This document shows, one piece after another, positions 63,901 through 64,000 of a stretch of DNA of 64,000 nt (position 1 is its first letter; each line of letters starts with the position of its first letter). Source of the stretch: Tubiluchus corallicola (taxonomy: Eukaryota > Priapulida > Priapulimorpha > Priapulimorphida > Tubiluchidae); assembly GCA_030141605.1 (NCBI GenBank), contig JAQGDQ010000162.1, positions 60,001-124,000 on the forward strand. Reading direction: 5' to 3'. Below the pieces are notes generated by a model. It was not told the DNA's origin. It saw nothing but the letters and a program-made list of their open reading frames with translations, and did not search any database. The position numbers were made by a program, and so were the translations under genes.

Positions 63901-64000
63901 TTTTATAGGAAGATGTTTTACTTCTAGAATACGTTGAGAAATACCCAGCCCCAGATCCCAGGAATAGCTTGAGCCATGATGACTGGGTGTGTGCTGTCAA
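60973..64000 (+). CDS. WDR12: WDR12 / YTM1 ribosome-biogenesis protein, 5' part (3' end outside window)
   Basis: Exons 60973-61037, 62793-62881, 63225-63325 and 63909-64000 (continuing). Donors are GTAAGA, GTATTT and GTAAGC, acceptors are TTACAG, TTTCAG and TTATAG, and phases join exactly. The ~115 residues seen form the NLE/ubiquitin-like N-terminal domain: [85 protein letters not shown], matching human WDR12 (AVDDVPFSIPA, VEFDFLIKGQFLR, IEYVEKYTAP, HDDWI). The WD40 propeller lies beyond the edge. In the nucleolus WDR12 forms the PeBoW complex with PES1 and BOP1 for 60S maturation, and its NLE domain is the site that the MDN1/Rea1 AAA ATPase pulls on. Intron 1 (1.75 kb) contains inserted repeats. 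ATG chosen as the first in frame with a fitting N-terminus. Confidence 0.95.
61222..62690. mobile_element. Possible older inverted-repeat element hosting R2 (WDR12 intron 1)
   Basis: Left end TATAGTAGACGCCGCGTAAT, AGATTCACTTA and right end, reversed, TACAGTGGGTGTTATTAGAC...CGGTTAATAGAATCAGTCAC share TA.AGT and TAATAGA-TCA blocks. This would place R2 copy 2 as a nested insertion. The match is weak. Confidence 0.3.
61372..62058 (+). mobile_element. Inverted-repeat DNA element R2, complete copy 2, 11-bp target duplication
   Basis: Ends GGGCACCGAGTAACCCACTA(G) and, reversed, GGGCGCAGAGTAAACCACTA(G) agree at 18 of 21 positions. Similarity continues through AGTAGGACA and GCCCAAGTAGGA, so the terminal repeats are ~85 bp imperfect. 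TATGCAGTGTA occurs at 61361-61371 and 62059-62069, directly flanking. No transposase ORF. A 9-11-bp duplication with long terminal repeats is most like Mutator-type elements, but this is inference. Confidence 0.85.

Overview
This is a piece of an animal nuclear genome, AT-rich, with spliceosomal introns (GT-AG), AATAAA poly(A) signals, microsatellites and many transposable-element relics. The gene set (Smoothened with its cysteine-rich domain, plastin/fimbrin, AMPK alpha, WDR12, SNU13, a DHHC palmitoyltransferase, a poly-C2H2 zinc-finger protein) and the kilobase-scale introns point to an invertebrate metazoan. The phylum cannot be fixed from this window. The genes have no operon logic: they are unrelated housekeeping, signalling and cytoskeletal genes, each apparently with its own transcription unit.

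Layout. 1-2223 (+): 3' part of a ~20-finger C2H2 zinc-finger gene, open at the window edge. 4403-4786 (+): SNU13 (15.5K/NHP2L1), intronless coding region. 6582-7415 (+): single-exon DHHC palmitoyltransferase resembling ZDHHC22/24. 8861-10805 (+): AMPK catalytic alpha subunit in only two coding exons. 16546-37598 (-): plastin/fimbrin in 13 coding exons, all boundaries and phases resolved, 635 aa; its introns (up to 4 kb) are full of repeats. 43700-57605 (+): Smoothened in 12 coding exons, 848 aa. 60973-64000 (+): first four coding exons of WDR12, running off the right edge. AMPK alpha and plastin converge tail to tail around 12.8 kb. Plastin and SMO diverge, about 6 kb apart at their starts, with repeat-derived DNA between them.

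Four observations stand out. (1) The 3' end of SMO exon 1, including its splice donor, lies in a 42-bp tandem array that repeats the donor in frame, so alternative donors could lengthen the end of the cysteine-rich domain by 14 residues. (2) Plastin intron 5 holds a phase-compatible exon-like ORF with its own ATG and a consensus donor; joined to exon 6 it would give a plastin lacking the EF-hands and most of CH1. (3) A ~470-bp dispersed repeat family is present in four copies, one ending within about 10 bp of a plastin splice donor. (4) There are several short inverted-repeat elements, some with readable target-site duplications: an 11-bp-TSD element with an inverted truncated relative 20 kb away, a small hAT-like element, a TTAA-flanked element, and a 162-bp element whose core is telomere-like TTAGGG sequence.

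Gene assignments rest on reading the translated sequence against known family motifs. Exon boundaries were derived by hand from GT/AG sites, phase continuity and protein continuity, without transcript data.
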